A DNA stretch of 64,000 nucleotides from contig OW285193.1 of NCBI GenBank assembly GCA_935421135.1, forward strand, positions 1,240,001 through 1,304,000, read 5' to 3'. Made by a program: the position numbers and the translations under genes. The notes under the pieces are model-generated. The model ran no database searches. It saw only the letters and a program-made list of their open reading frames with translations, and was not told the DNA's origin. Position 1 is the stretch's first letter. The number at the start of each line of letters is the position of its first letter. This document shows, piece by piece, positions 44,550 through 55,209 of the stretch. The stretch comes from Bugulina stolonifera (Eukaryota > Bryozoa > Gymnolaemata > Cheilostomatida > Bugulidae).

Positions 44550-44589
44550 TTTTAGACATCAAATGTAGGGCTCATTCCAGTAGAGCAGA
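44550..44589 (-). other. 5' UTR part of CUB gene exon 1 with upstream ATGs
   Basis: A good acceptor (CTTGCTTGCAG, minus strand) ends at 44590, so the coding exon probably starts at 44589 and an upstream non-coding exon exists. The segment holds ATGs that open short frames (one of seven codons, one overlapping the main start in another frame) before the signal-peptide ATG at 44547-44549. Confidence 0.4.
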
Positions 44590-44689
44590 CTGCAAGCAAG
44601 ACCACAACATCTTCATATTACACTAATAGTGTATAGTCAAGTGTATTGGTAAGAGTTAAGTCTAAGTTAGGTCTAACCTTGAGTACAGT

Positions 44690-45110
44690 CAGGTGTAACC
44701 TTGAGTACAGTTAGGTCTAAACTTGAGTACAGTCAGGTCTAATTTTGAATACAGTCAGGTCTGAACTTGAGTACAGTTAGGTTTAAACTTGAGTACAGTC
44801 AGGTGTAACCTTGAGTACAGTCAGGTCTGAACTTGAGTACAGTTAGGTCAAAACTTGAGTACAATCAGGTGTAACCTTGAGTACAGTCAGGTCTGAACTT
44901 GAGTACAGTTAGGTCTAAACTTGAGTACAGTCAGGTCTAACCTTGAGTACAGTCAGGTCTAACCTAAAGTACATTCAGGTTCAATCTTGAGTACAGTCAG
45001 GTCTAAACTTGAGTACAGTCAAGTCCAACTTAGAGTAAAGCCAGGTCTAAACTTGAGTACAGTCAGGTTTAAACTGAGTACAGTCAGGTCTAAACTTGAG
45101 TACAGTCAGG
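44690..45110. repeat. 22-bp minisatellite, about 19 copies
   Basis: Unit GTCTAAACTTGAGTACAGTC plus AG, with moderate divergence. It lies just upstream of the CUB gene coding start. Confidence 0.8.
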
Positions 45111-45419
45111 TAAAAGTCATGCTATCATACATGAGTCTGCTGCTACACAAGAATAATTATAAATTTTTCATTCAATTTCTGAAATACTGTCCGAGGCCTA
45201 AATTATACTTCAGAGTAAAATGCCAAAAAATAAATATGAGTTGTTTTGAAGTTTCTTCTTTCTCTCCCTAATTTATAGCAAGGATAAAAGTGATTGAAAA
45301 AATATGATTGACAAACCAGCTAACGAGCATTGCAGGTCTGTGATCCTCTCTGCAGCTGACTAGATGCAGAGTGAATCTAAGCAAGCATTTATCATAGTCA
45401 GAACCTATTATTTAAGCAG

Positions 45420-45610
45420 ATGTACATGTACATATGCTGGCATGTAAAACACGTACATGTAGGTGTGCCTGTAGGCGTACATGTATGTGTACATGTATGT
45501 GTATGCTGCGTACATGTACACATACATGTATGTGTACGTGTACATGTACATGTATGCAGCATACATGTACGGTTACCGGTTAGTACTCGTGCATGTATGC
45601 ATACATGTAC
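45420..45610. repeat. TACATGTA-rich low-complexity tract
   Basis: Irregular TGTACATGTATGTGTACATG repeats. Confidence 0.6.
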
Positions 45611-45628
45611 ATGCACATTTACACAATG

Positions 45629-45859
45629 TTCGAAAAAGACAGTTCTAAACAGAACGTTTTGAAACTGGGCAGTTCGTACCCGGACCCCAAACCCCAGATT
45701 TTCAACTAATTTTTATTTTTGATATTGTATTTTTTAATTAATTAACTAAAATTAATTATCTGTGAGTTGTGTTCTTCTAAATGTAATCTACACAGTTTCA
45801 AACTGTCCCGTTTCGCACTGTCCGGTTTTAAAACGTCCTGTTTTGAGCTGTCTTTTTAG
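45629..45859. mobile_element. MULE-type MITE with iteron ends, copy 3
   Basis: It starts TTCGAAAAAGACAGTTCTAA and ends GTTTTGAGCTGTCTTTTT. The iterons, with the AAATGTAATCTACACAGTTT block and a TTTTCAACTAATTTTTATTT core, match copies 1 and 2. It lies far from the giant element, upstream of the CUB gene. The target duplication is not clear. Confidence 0.65.
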
Positions 45860-45978
45860 GGCATGCAGAAGGGCTTGCCTTGCAGCCAAAATATTTTTAA
45901 TGTACCCACGTATATTTAGAGGCACATAAATGTCCTACTTGCACTTGCAGTGTTCTGGATGGACTTGCTGAGTAACTG

Positions 45979-46110
45979 GTGTTATGAAATACTATTGGTT
46001 TACCCATGGGGATTAGATTTATTGAATCACTTAAAATGTAGCTTTTTATGTTAGAAGCCATAAATTTAGTCTGGAGGAGATAAGGCGCTATTGTCAAAGT
46101 GGGAGCAGAG
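45979..46110 (+). repeat. dispersed repeat, copy 1
   Basis: It contains CCATGGGGATTAGATTTATT, GAAGCCATAAATTTAG and AAAGTGGGAGCAG in the same order as the copy at 50236-50365. It is about 75% alike by eye. Type unknown. Confidence 0.5.
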
Positions 46111-46119
46111 TTTCCTATA

Positions 46120-46680
46120 CATACATGTACACACCTATACACACATGCACACATACATGTATACACACATGTACACATGCATGTATACACACATGTACAC
46201 ATGCACGTATACACACATGTACACATGTATACACACATGCACACATACATGTATACACACATGTACACATGCATGTATACACACATGTACACATGCATGT
46301 ATACACACATGTACACATGCATGTATACACACATGTACACATGCATGTATACACACATATACACATGCATGTATACACACATATACACATGCATGTATAC
46401 ACATGCATGTAGACATGCATGTATACACACATGTAGACATGCATGTATACACACATGTAGACATACATGTATACACACATGTAGACATACAGGTACACAT
46501 AGGTGTACACATGCAGGTATACACACATGTAGACATGCATGTATACACACATGTAGACATACATGTATACACACATGTAGACATACAGGTACACATAGGT
46601 GTACACATGCAGGTATACATACATGTAGACATACATGACTGTATACACACATGTAGACATACAGGTACACATACATGTAG
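46120..46680. repeat. ACACATGTACACATGCATGT satellite
   Basis: A compound 22-bp-like array of alternating purine-pyrimidine (CA/TG) steps; open frames on both strands are by-products. Such tracts can adopt Z-DNA. Confidence 0.8.
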
Positions 46681-46689
46681 ATATTAATG

Positions 46690-48740
46690 GATGTTATCTC
46701 TAATTAATTCGAGGTAACATGGGCTGCTAACAAATAGACCAAGTGTCACTCATGTATGAAATTTCACACTAAAATATGTAACATACTCCAGACCTTTGGT
46801 CTCTAATGCTCATTTTCTTAGAATATGATTTGGATACAGAATTTTATCACAAGGGACTATGGGCTATGCTACTCTATACTGTGCATTATGGGGTATAGAG
46901 TAGGCCTACATACTTGATACATGACACACCTACAATCTGCAGGTTTTCTCAACACAGTTTCACCGTATAACAATTATTTTCAGATAAAAAGGAGATAATT
47001 TAATCAAAAACAAATCTGTAACTGTTTCAGAGATTCTTTAAAATGGTTGTGATAATGCGATATGTTATTTTCTATTTCCTGAAAATACAGTAGGCCTATT
47101 ACATGTGTTTATAACAGTAGGCCTATTACATGTGTTTATAACAGTAGGCCTATTATATGTTGTGTTTATAACAGTAGGCCTATTACATGTATTTATAACA
47201 CAAATCCTACAAAATAGCTATGAAAGTCATTGTACATCCTAATATCTAACATTTACAAGTACAAGGATATACAATTGTACATGTAGTATTTACTCATTAA
47301 TACAGTATATAGGTGCAACATACATTCAAAGCAACATGTCACAAGAAATACTCATCGCCAAGTCTAGCATCTTGCCTACTTTACATATGTTTGGAGAGGA
47401 CATGTGGCTACACGTGTTTCTCCTATGCTAGTCCAGTCATAACTCCCATAAAGTATTGATATTCACTGATAAACATTAATGTACCACTGATACTATTACA
47501 TGCATAATGCACTTATCCTGATTCAATAGATTACCAAAATATCGGGCAGGTAGACAAGACGTGGAGAACCCTTTACAGTAGTGAGAGGGAGTAACTCTGT
47601 AACTCTACACCAATCTAAGAGGACAGAAGCAGTGAAGGGCTACTCAGGGCCAACTTAAGACTAGATTATAACACACTCCTAAATACTAGAGTGCATGATT
47701 ATGTATACAAATCAATACTCACCATGAGGGTATATCGTATTGATCTATGTGTATTAAATCACTGAGTAGTGTACTACACCTTTAATTACTGTAGTGTAGT
47801 ACACCTTTAATTACTATAGTGTTCTCACAAACACAACAAACAGGGGGGATTAACAGAAGGAAAAATGAAGCTAGAGGAATTTTCCTTGTCCACAGATAGT
47901 GTATTTGCGACCGCTTGGAACAGCCTGGACCGCAAATAAAAATCCCAAGATGAATGTACGACCTAGGCCGAAAGGGCTACCTAGAATTTTGCTTTGTCAG
48001 TGGAAAATTCTTGAGCAAGTTGGCCTGCGCCTGAATAGGTCGCGAAGACACTAAGCTAAGCTATATACAATTCAGAGTCAGAGTGAGCTAAACGCTAACA
48101 AAAAATAAATACTAAAACAAAATAATAACTCTACTCATGTGTATGGATGGCTTGATATACCCCCCTAATAAATCAAAATACTAAAACTGCATAATTTGTT
48201 TAGCAATATACATGTACATAGAAATGGCGTCAAGACGGTACTTTCTCATGGAGCATCCTGTGTGACTAGAAACAAAGCAAGTTATGTTATAAAATGGGTT
48301 TTAAATTTATGGGTTTGACCGTTGCTTGAGCTGGGATGGTGTAGACAGGCTCACAAAACTTCCCTTATTTTACAGACTCGGATTTTGTACCTAACACTGG
48401 CCTCCATTTGAATGGTGAATTTCTCTGATTATACTGAACAAGAACAACCAAATGTAGGTACCACTCCGTATAGCTACCTGCCGATACAGGTGCCAGCAGT
48501 GTGGGTGTGAGCCACCCCCTCCCTAATGATGGTATAGGTGCTACCAAAGAAATGGCGGCTAAAGCAAAGTAAACAGAGTCTTAGGGATTCTGTTGATTGG
48601 CACTGCAAGGTAATGGAAGCCCACTAATAGCTACAAGGGTATAGTCCCCAAGAAGTGTCCCCTGTATAGTGTAGCAACGACTGCGATTCTTAGCGTACTT
48701 TCACCATCCGCGGACCATGTGAGACCAGAATGTACACACA
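46690..48740. other. gene-free stretch
   Basis: Contains a 26-bp repeat (47090-47200; TAGGCCTATTACATGTGTTT, 4 copies), a duplicated TTAATTACTGTAGTGTAGTA (about 47795) and MITE copy B (47899-48051). No convincing gene. Confidence 0.45.
47899..48051. mobile_element. MITE family with GTGTCTT(T/C)GCGACC ends, copy B (internally deleted)
   Basis: GTGTATTTGCGACCGCTTGG ... TAGGTCGCGAAGACAC, flanked by TA on both sides. Compared with copies A and C it lacks about 110 bp of interior. Confidence 0.6.
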
Positions 48741-48751
48741 ATGTTACTTAC

Positions 48752-48800
48752 CATTGTTCAAACGCAGCGGTTAGTCAGTGAGCGGAAACATCCGGCGAGA
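48752..48800 (-). other. candidate non-coding first exon of the CUB gene
   Basis: Minus strand: GTTTGAACAATG/GTAAGTAA is a strong 5' splice site after GC-richer sequence (GCCGGATGTTTCCGCTC), as in a 5' UTR exon. Joined to the acceptor at 44590 its ATG would open only a six-codon upstream frame. The 5' limit is not visible, and the link to the CUB gene is inferred from position and strand. Confidence 0.3.
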
Positions 48801-49513
48801 TTAACACTACTGAGTTAGCTATACACTACAGCAGCCAAGCAGTTAGTATGATAAGTAGATGTATGGTAGAGAGATGTATGGTGTATAGATGACAGCTGCG
48901 TAATAAGGCAGCGTATGACATGCAGCTTATGACAGGCATACAGTGTAACTGTTACTAGATGACATTATTAGCATCATACTCAATTCCCAATACACTTAAT
49001 ATACTAGAAATGTGCATATAAAGTTTGGTTAATTTGTCCTATTCATTGATTTACATGTTAACATAACACACAGTACATACTGTACGTATATTACTGTATG
49101 TATATAATCACACATCCCTGTCGATGTGTGCCCTAATCACATATATAACTACCAAGGAGCAGCCTAATAAACGGGGGATAATGTTCGTATATAACTCTGC
49201 CATAACCTACACACTGTATTGTATATAGTATACACATTGTATGATGTGTATACTACACATGTGTGATTATGTAGTCTCTTCAAGTAGCTATTTTTATTGC
49301 ATTTTATCATAAATCTGTTGGTTCCAAATATATATGTATAATACGTGTATATCACAAGCTTCATTATAACCAGAAGCATTATGTTCACTAATCAGGCATG
49401 TAACACATAATAAAGTCAAAGTGAGTTGAAAACTTTCCCTAATTGTGGGAAATATGTAGACGTGTATCGATGCATTGAATAATGTATATGGATGCATTCT
49501 CCGAGCACAGGGG

Positions 49514-49590
49514 AATATATCATACTGTTATGCTGAGGGATTCATCACCCTCGATGGAACATTGGTACATGACGAATCGTATCGTAGGTA
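49514..49590 (+). other. coding-like stretch, unidentified
   Basis: After CGAGCACAG a frame reads GNISYCYAEGFITLDGTLVH and ends CGTAG/GTACAT, resembling an internal exon. No family recognised. Confidence 0.2.
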
Positions 49591-49788
49591 CATGAACTCA
49601 CTTTATGTGATTCACATAATACACTTACCCTACCCTAACCTACATGTACATGTATACATTACTGTCATCTTATTACTAGGTATATACACACAATACATGT
49701 ATTAGTGTGATCCAATTAAAATGATGGTGTGACACCATATTACTGTGTTACATTTAACTACATATTACTATTTTATTGTACACCTAGC

Positions 49789-49912
49789 CTTCAGTAAATT
49801 AGACACAATGTTTTACCTAGATGCCCAAGTTAACATTTGTGACACAGAGCATGCTTGTCAACTTTTCACTGCTCTAAATAGGGAATTTTTGGAAGGTGCC
49901 TGCCAGGTGGTG
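49789..49912 (+). other. coding-like stretch, unidentified
   Basis: After ACACCTAG the frame reads FSKLDTMFYLDAQVNI and ACQLFTALNREFLEGACQ, followed by GTGGTG. Its amino-acid mix looks coding. Its phase does not join cleanly to the stretch at 49514-49590. Confidence 0.2.
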
Positions 49913-50235
49913 CAGCTATATCCAAGTAGCTAAAAGTGTTTAATATACACCTATAGATATAATTGGTTTACAAGAAATGAAAAGTATCCACATTTATCCC
50001 ATAACAACAACACTAATAGCACCATCATGCAATCTACCAGTTCTGAATGTATATATACATGTATATATATATACGTGTAGATACTTAATAATACAACACT
50101 TGCTAATAAATAGGCAGCTGATCTAAGCAGAGTGAGCAACTATATTTTACCTAATAGACGTGCTTAGTCGTTGAAATGTACTTTCTAGCATCTTTACCTT
50201 TCCATGAGCCACAGAAAAATCACACTTGCAGCATA

Positions 50236-50365
50236 ATGTCACAAAACAGTATTGTTTTGCCCATTGGGAATTAAATTTATTCGATTATTAGCTTTATGTT
50301 GGAAGCCATAAATTTAGTAAAAATCTGGAGGATGGGGAGTTTGCAACAAAGTGGGAGCAACATCT
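50236..50365 (+). repeat. dispersed repeat, copy 2
   Basis: It contains CCATTGGGAATTAAATTTAT, GAAGCCATAAATTTAG and AAAGTGGGAGCAACATCTGG. See 45979-46110. Confidence 0.5.
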
Positions 50366-50559
50366 GGAGTTTTCTATTGGCAGATTTGGCAAGCTTGGAC
50401 CTAAGCTATCTGTGAGGACCCAAGTGCAAGCCCACCAAACGCGCATTACGAAGACTTAGTCCCAAACAAGTTTCCCTGTGTAGCACAATAGGACTGCAGA
50501 GCTAACATTTGTGCCGTGGTACGTAAAGCACAACACTAAGCATTGTACTGAATACCGTT

Positions 50560-51070
50560 GTACCAGGCTGGGTAGCCGAGGCGCAGTCATACAACATACA
50601 GGCTAAGGTACAGGAGAGTACATTGTAGGTCAGAACTGGCTGACTAAGCAGAAGGGTGGGAGAATCAGCAGGTCCAACCGACAGCGCAAACACATGTCGA
50701 GGAAATGAGCAACTATGCAGACCTCCGGAGGTGCCACTGAGGTCTAAGTCACACAAGACCTAGTCGTGTAGGTACCACTTTTATAGCTAGGCTAGGGATT
50801 AGCAGAAGCAGTACCCATGACTGTGGAGAGGGGTTGAAATGCTGGGTCCTGATACTAGTCGTGAGACTGTATCTGGGAAGACCCAAGACCAGGGGTCTCA
50901 TACCCTACTGTTAGTAGCAAACAGTAAGAGACTACAGGAGTTCAGTTTAATAAGATAACTTTATTGAATAGTAGCATATCGACAACTGAGCAAGAATGCA
51001 AAATTGTGCTCCTTATATATAAAATTCAGTTCTGGACAGAGGTCAAAATGTCGGCAGCACATTAAGTTGA
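50560..51070 (+). repeat. LTR-like repeat, left member of an inverted pair
   Basis: GCTGGGTCCT, GAGACTGTATCTGGGAAGAC, TACCCTACTGTTAGTAGC and CAGAGGTCAAAATGTCGG occur in this order. They are matched, diverged, on the other strand at 52450-53010. A CTTTATTGAA block could be a minus-strand polyadenylation signal, as in an LTR. Confidence 0.45.
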
Positions 51071-52449
51071 TCTCGGGTCAAAAAGAGGTCTGAATTACCA
51101 TCGGTGCAAAAAGGTCTCAAACTGGAATGTGAAAAAGGCATAACTACATACAAATCAAAGCGGGTAATTCCAGGAATAACTCGCATGATACGAATTGTAA
51201 TAGTCAAAGACATTAGTAAAATAAGCAGAGTATAAAATCGTACAATAATTACTAATGCTGATACAATTCAAGTCATACAAGACATTGCAATAAGGAAATG
51301 GTAGCGTTTTTACAGTGTGTGTGCAGAACACAACAATACCATGTTGAAAATTGGTTTAGGAAAGCTCTGTAGTAATTTTATAATATTGTTGATGCATACC
51401 TATGCAGGCATATTGGCTTACCGATACAATGCATTTGTAGTCTGATGTGCCAGTCACTGCCAGACTGTCAGGCAACACTCAACCTTGTTTAAGCAGGCAT
51501 ATAGCATATTTTTGATCTCTATTCACACATGTTTATTGATCAAACTCAATTATAATGTACGGGATTTGAATTAAATTTCTATTCAAAATTATTGATTTCC
51601 AACAAGAAAAAACTGATATTGCTTTACCTGATTAAAATGTTGCAATAGCATAATTATAACACATGCTCATAAATATTACATGACGGAAGCAGAAGTGTAA
51701 GCATTACAAGAATGTTCATAATCTGATTGTGTGATCCGTCTAGAGTAAGAGTATTATACACTAATTTTATCTCCAAGGAGTTGGCCCATTACTGTAATAG
51801 TCACACGCACGGAGGCGCAGTTACATTATAAACATGGCCCCACTTTCACATTATGACGTACAGGAAGTTGAGTCATTCCTCAGTCATGGCACCATTAGTA
51901 CAGTATACATAACTTCACATATCATGTGTGCATTTTTGAGGTGACGGATAATGCAGATTATACACGTACATGTATAGCATTCTTTTCTGAAATATGCATT
52001 ATCTTAAAAGACTTTAAAATAACATCCTCGTTTTGTCTACCCTCTGGGGCTAAAAACCCGGTGATATTGAGAAAGCTGAACAGTTAGGCAGAGAATGGAT
52101 ACAGTATTATAGCGCAGCACAGCAGACACACTAATTTGTCAAATTATTTCCCTGACTTAGGATTGCTGATCTAGTGATGATCTAGGATAGCTTACACGGG
52201 CACCAAGACAAAGAATACATAATTTATGCACAATATTTGGAGTAGGGTCAGCCCCGTTTGGTCATTGTGATGTTAATATAACATCAAACGTAGAATGTCT
52301 ATACTGAAAATTGTCTATATCTGACCAAAATCCTCAAGTAAAACAAAGTCACACTTTATAGAAAAAGTAATTATAAAAAAATTCACTTGACTTTTTACAT
52401 CCCATGACCCACGAGGAGTAAAACAGCTATGGTGAGAAACGAGCTGGGC
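51071..52449. other. gene-free interior between the inverted pair
   Basis: AT-rich, with no open frame of note and no recognised repeat. Confidence 0.5.
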
Positions 52450-53010
52450 CTCTTGTACCTATTGACCTTTTGACGTCAGTCCCAAACATAATTTTCTTAT
52501 GTTAATTGCACGATTTCAAATTTTCATTCAGTTGCTTGTAGACTGTGTACTCTGTACTATTGAACTATACAGTCTTTACTGTTCACTGCTAGCAGTAGGG
52601 TAACAAGCACTCTCTGGACTTGTGTTCCCAAGTGCAGTCTCGCAAATGTAACTAACTAGGACCCAACATCCATCCCCCTTCCTACACAGCCTTAGGCACC
52701 ACTCCTGCCACACTGTTACAAGTCTGCTATGACTCCACACAGTCTGGTACATTGAGTCAGGTCTACACTGCCGGGTCTGCGTGACTGCCTCCCAATCTCT
52801 CTCCTCGTTGATGGAGAATCTCTCCCCCAAACATAGGACTGAGCTCAGAGGTCCCCCTCTTTCCTCAACGTGTGCCTTGCTGCCCTGGCTGGACTCCGCA
52901 CAGAGTACTACTCTCTAGTGCCTACCTGGTTGTCCTCGTTCCCTCAGTCCTGGTGCTCTGGCCTGTATGTTGTGTGCCTGCACCCCCACTACTCAGTCGG
53001 ACATAACAAT
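52450..53010 (-). repeat. LTR-like repeat, right member of an inverted pair
   Basis: On the minus strand: GTTGGGTCCT, GAGACTGCACTTGGGAACAC, TACCCTACTGCTAGCAGTG, TGACGTCAAAAGGTCA, in the same order as 50560-51070. It is roughly two-thirds identical. No reverse transcriptase or protease frame was found between the pair. Confidence 0.45.
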
Positions 53011-53765
53011 ACTTCTCAAGTAGTATTTTCATGTAATTATTCATTGGTTACTATATCTAAGCTGCAGACTGCATACCTGTCAAGTTCATCTGATCAAAAT
53101 GTAGGACTCAGCATTTCATAGCTGCCCAGTTTGTTGTGTGCAAAAAATATTCATTGATATAGTACAACTTGTGATGCTGGTAATCTCAAGTCAGCAGGTA
53201 GGGCGATGTTAGAACGCATGCATCACATTCACAGAGATGAGAGCTTGAAGCCCAACAATGCCTAAGCATTTATTTCACTTTTGGCCATTGGCAAATATTT
53301 GATCAAATAGACTACTTTGAAGTAAACGGGTGTATATAAGCTCTCCAAGGACACCAAGCTTAAAATATTATCGCATCAATTGCAAACAATTGGTATATGG
53401 GGGTGGTCTGATAATTTATCAATCTTAACTACATACATATTCTATATCTTATTATATTGTTTCAATCTGCTTTGGGCAACATAAGTGCATTTTTAATTTG
53501 GTAACCGGTTTGACCACAACAACTAGCCGACCCGACCAGATATGCTTTCCCAGAAGACCACTGGTCTAGTTCTTTTTAAGACACAGCAGATTAAACACAT
53601 GGACTACTTGCAGATAATTATGTCACTAGTTGTAGATATTATTATTACATAGCATTTAGATATTAAATTTGGATGGGTTATAAATAGCTGAGCTAAAAAT
53701 TAAGGAATCACCAAATGAGAGAAATTCGACATGTATGGTTCTGAGTGCAGTTGGAGAAGCATGTA

Positions 53766-54038
53766 ATGTCTTTGCAGTCTTCTGGACCGGCTTGGGTTGC
53801 AAATAGAAATACCAAGATTACCGTCCAGCTTAGCCCAAAAGTGGCTATTGACCTGGAATTCGGCTTGGTCAGAGAAAGTCATCCCTAGCTCATCGGCGCA
53901 CATAGGTCTCTCGCACGAAAATGAAGATTTTGCTCTTGGCCCAGGCCGGTGTGTTCACGACCCTGTGATGGAAGTGGGCAGGAGAATTATTGAGAAAGAA
54001 AGTTGGCCTGGGCCTGAAATTTAGGTCGTGAAGAGACA
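53766..54038. mobile_element. MITE family with GTGTCTT(T/C)GCGACC ends, copy C
   Basis: Same interior order as copy A (GCCCAAAAGTGGCTATTGAC, CATCCCTAGCTCATCGGC, GGCCCAGGCCGGTGTGTTC), with mutated tips (GTCTTTGCAGTC; GGTCGTGAAGAGAC). Confidence 0.6.
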
Positions 54039-54124
54039 AACAGTCTTGACTACACTACATCCGCTTATTTAATTTTAAATTTAATATTTAAATAAACATC
54101 AGTCTTACTCTGAGTGTTATATAG

Positions 54125-54257
54125 TCATTACGGCTATTCTACGCATCTCAGAAGAGACTATACGATATTACCGATTGGCTGGAAATAGAAGAGGAGTTCC
54201 GGTTGAAAGCTAAGAAAGCTTGGATAAAGAGCTACAACCTTATCTTCATGAACTTCG
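54125..54257 (+). other. possible orphan exon, unidentified
   Basis: The open frame between a TAG at 54122 and a donor TTCG/GTGAGT reads LYDITDWLEIEEEFRLKAKK and ends SYNLIFMNFG. It is rich in charged residues and ends in a consensus 5' splice site. No acceptor or partner exon was assigned and no family recognised. Confidence 0.25.
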
Positions 54258-55209
54258 GTGAGTAAAGACGCATCTGAGAACACTAAGTATATAACGAACC
54301 TGACTATTTAACACTGAGCATCATGATTAGTCCATCAGCTGAGTAGCAAAATTGTGACTTTTCGCTCCTGACCTCTCCAATCTACGCAATTTTTTGTATA
54401 CAGATAGATTAAAATATGGGGAGTTCAAATCCACTTACTAACCCCTCGAAACCACTTCACAAAAGAGTGAAAAATTAATTTTTTCGAAATTTTTAAAATT
54501 AGAGTTGTCTACTCTTTACTCGCTGTTGGAAATTATTAGAATCCCCCTACGCCAACTTTCATTGGTCAGTTGCATGCATTTCCTGTCATCTAAGAAAGTG
54601 TAGTAGCAACAAAGATAGTGGATACTAGATTTGGTAACTTTTGTAGCAGATGTTTAATGATAAATTCATTCAGTTCTCCATATTGGTTATCTTGAAAGTT
54701 AAATGGAGCATCCAAAGAATGACAGTACAAGAAGTTCTGCAGCTCTGACAAACTGTTTTCTAAATAAATATTGACATAGACATTCATTGAAGAATGGAAG
54801 CAGCTAGACATAAGACAAGGAGTTTGAACTGAGAGTTAACTCACTCTAGGGTTTACAACACATAATATAGGTCTATCATGAGAATCACTAGAAACCTGTG
54901 AGGTCTTCGAATGGTCACGTGGTGATCGAGACGCATGCGCGTTGATTGGGACAGCAGCGAGTGGACTGCGGTCAGTTGCACAAACGTATTTGTGCGGAGT
55001 AGAAGTCTCGTTGTGTCTGTGCTCACGTTATTCAATTATTATTATCTAACCGTGTTGTGCTCTGGTAGCCAACTCGTAGGTGGCGTAGGTGGTGGCTAAG
55101 GGGAGGTCGGAGAGCCATCGTGAAGCAGTTTGGTACTGCGTGTTTATCATTATCTCTTTCCTTACTGTAACTGTGCTGTTCAGTAAGACAACAAAACCAA
55201 AGACTAAAT

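Noticed and set aside
46091..46687. His/Thr- or Val/Cys-rich frames
   Set aside because: CA/TG satellite read in several frames.
48365..48547. 60-codon minus-strand frame
   Set aside because: No start context, splice sites or recognised similarity.
50502..50756. 84-codon minus-strand frame
   Set aside because: Within the LTR-like repeat; the matching frame in the inverted copy is not conserved.
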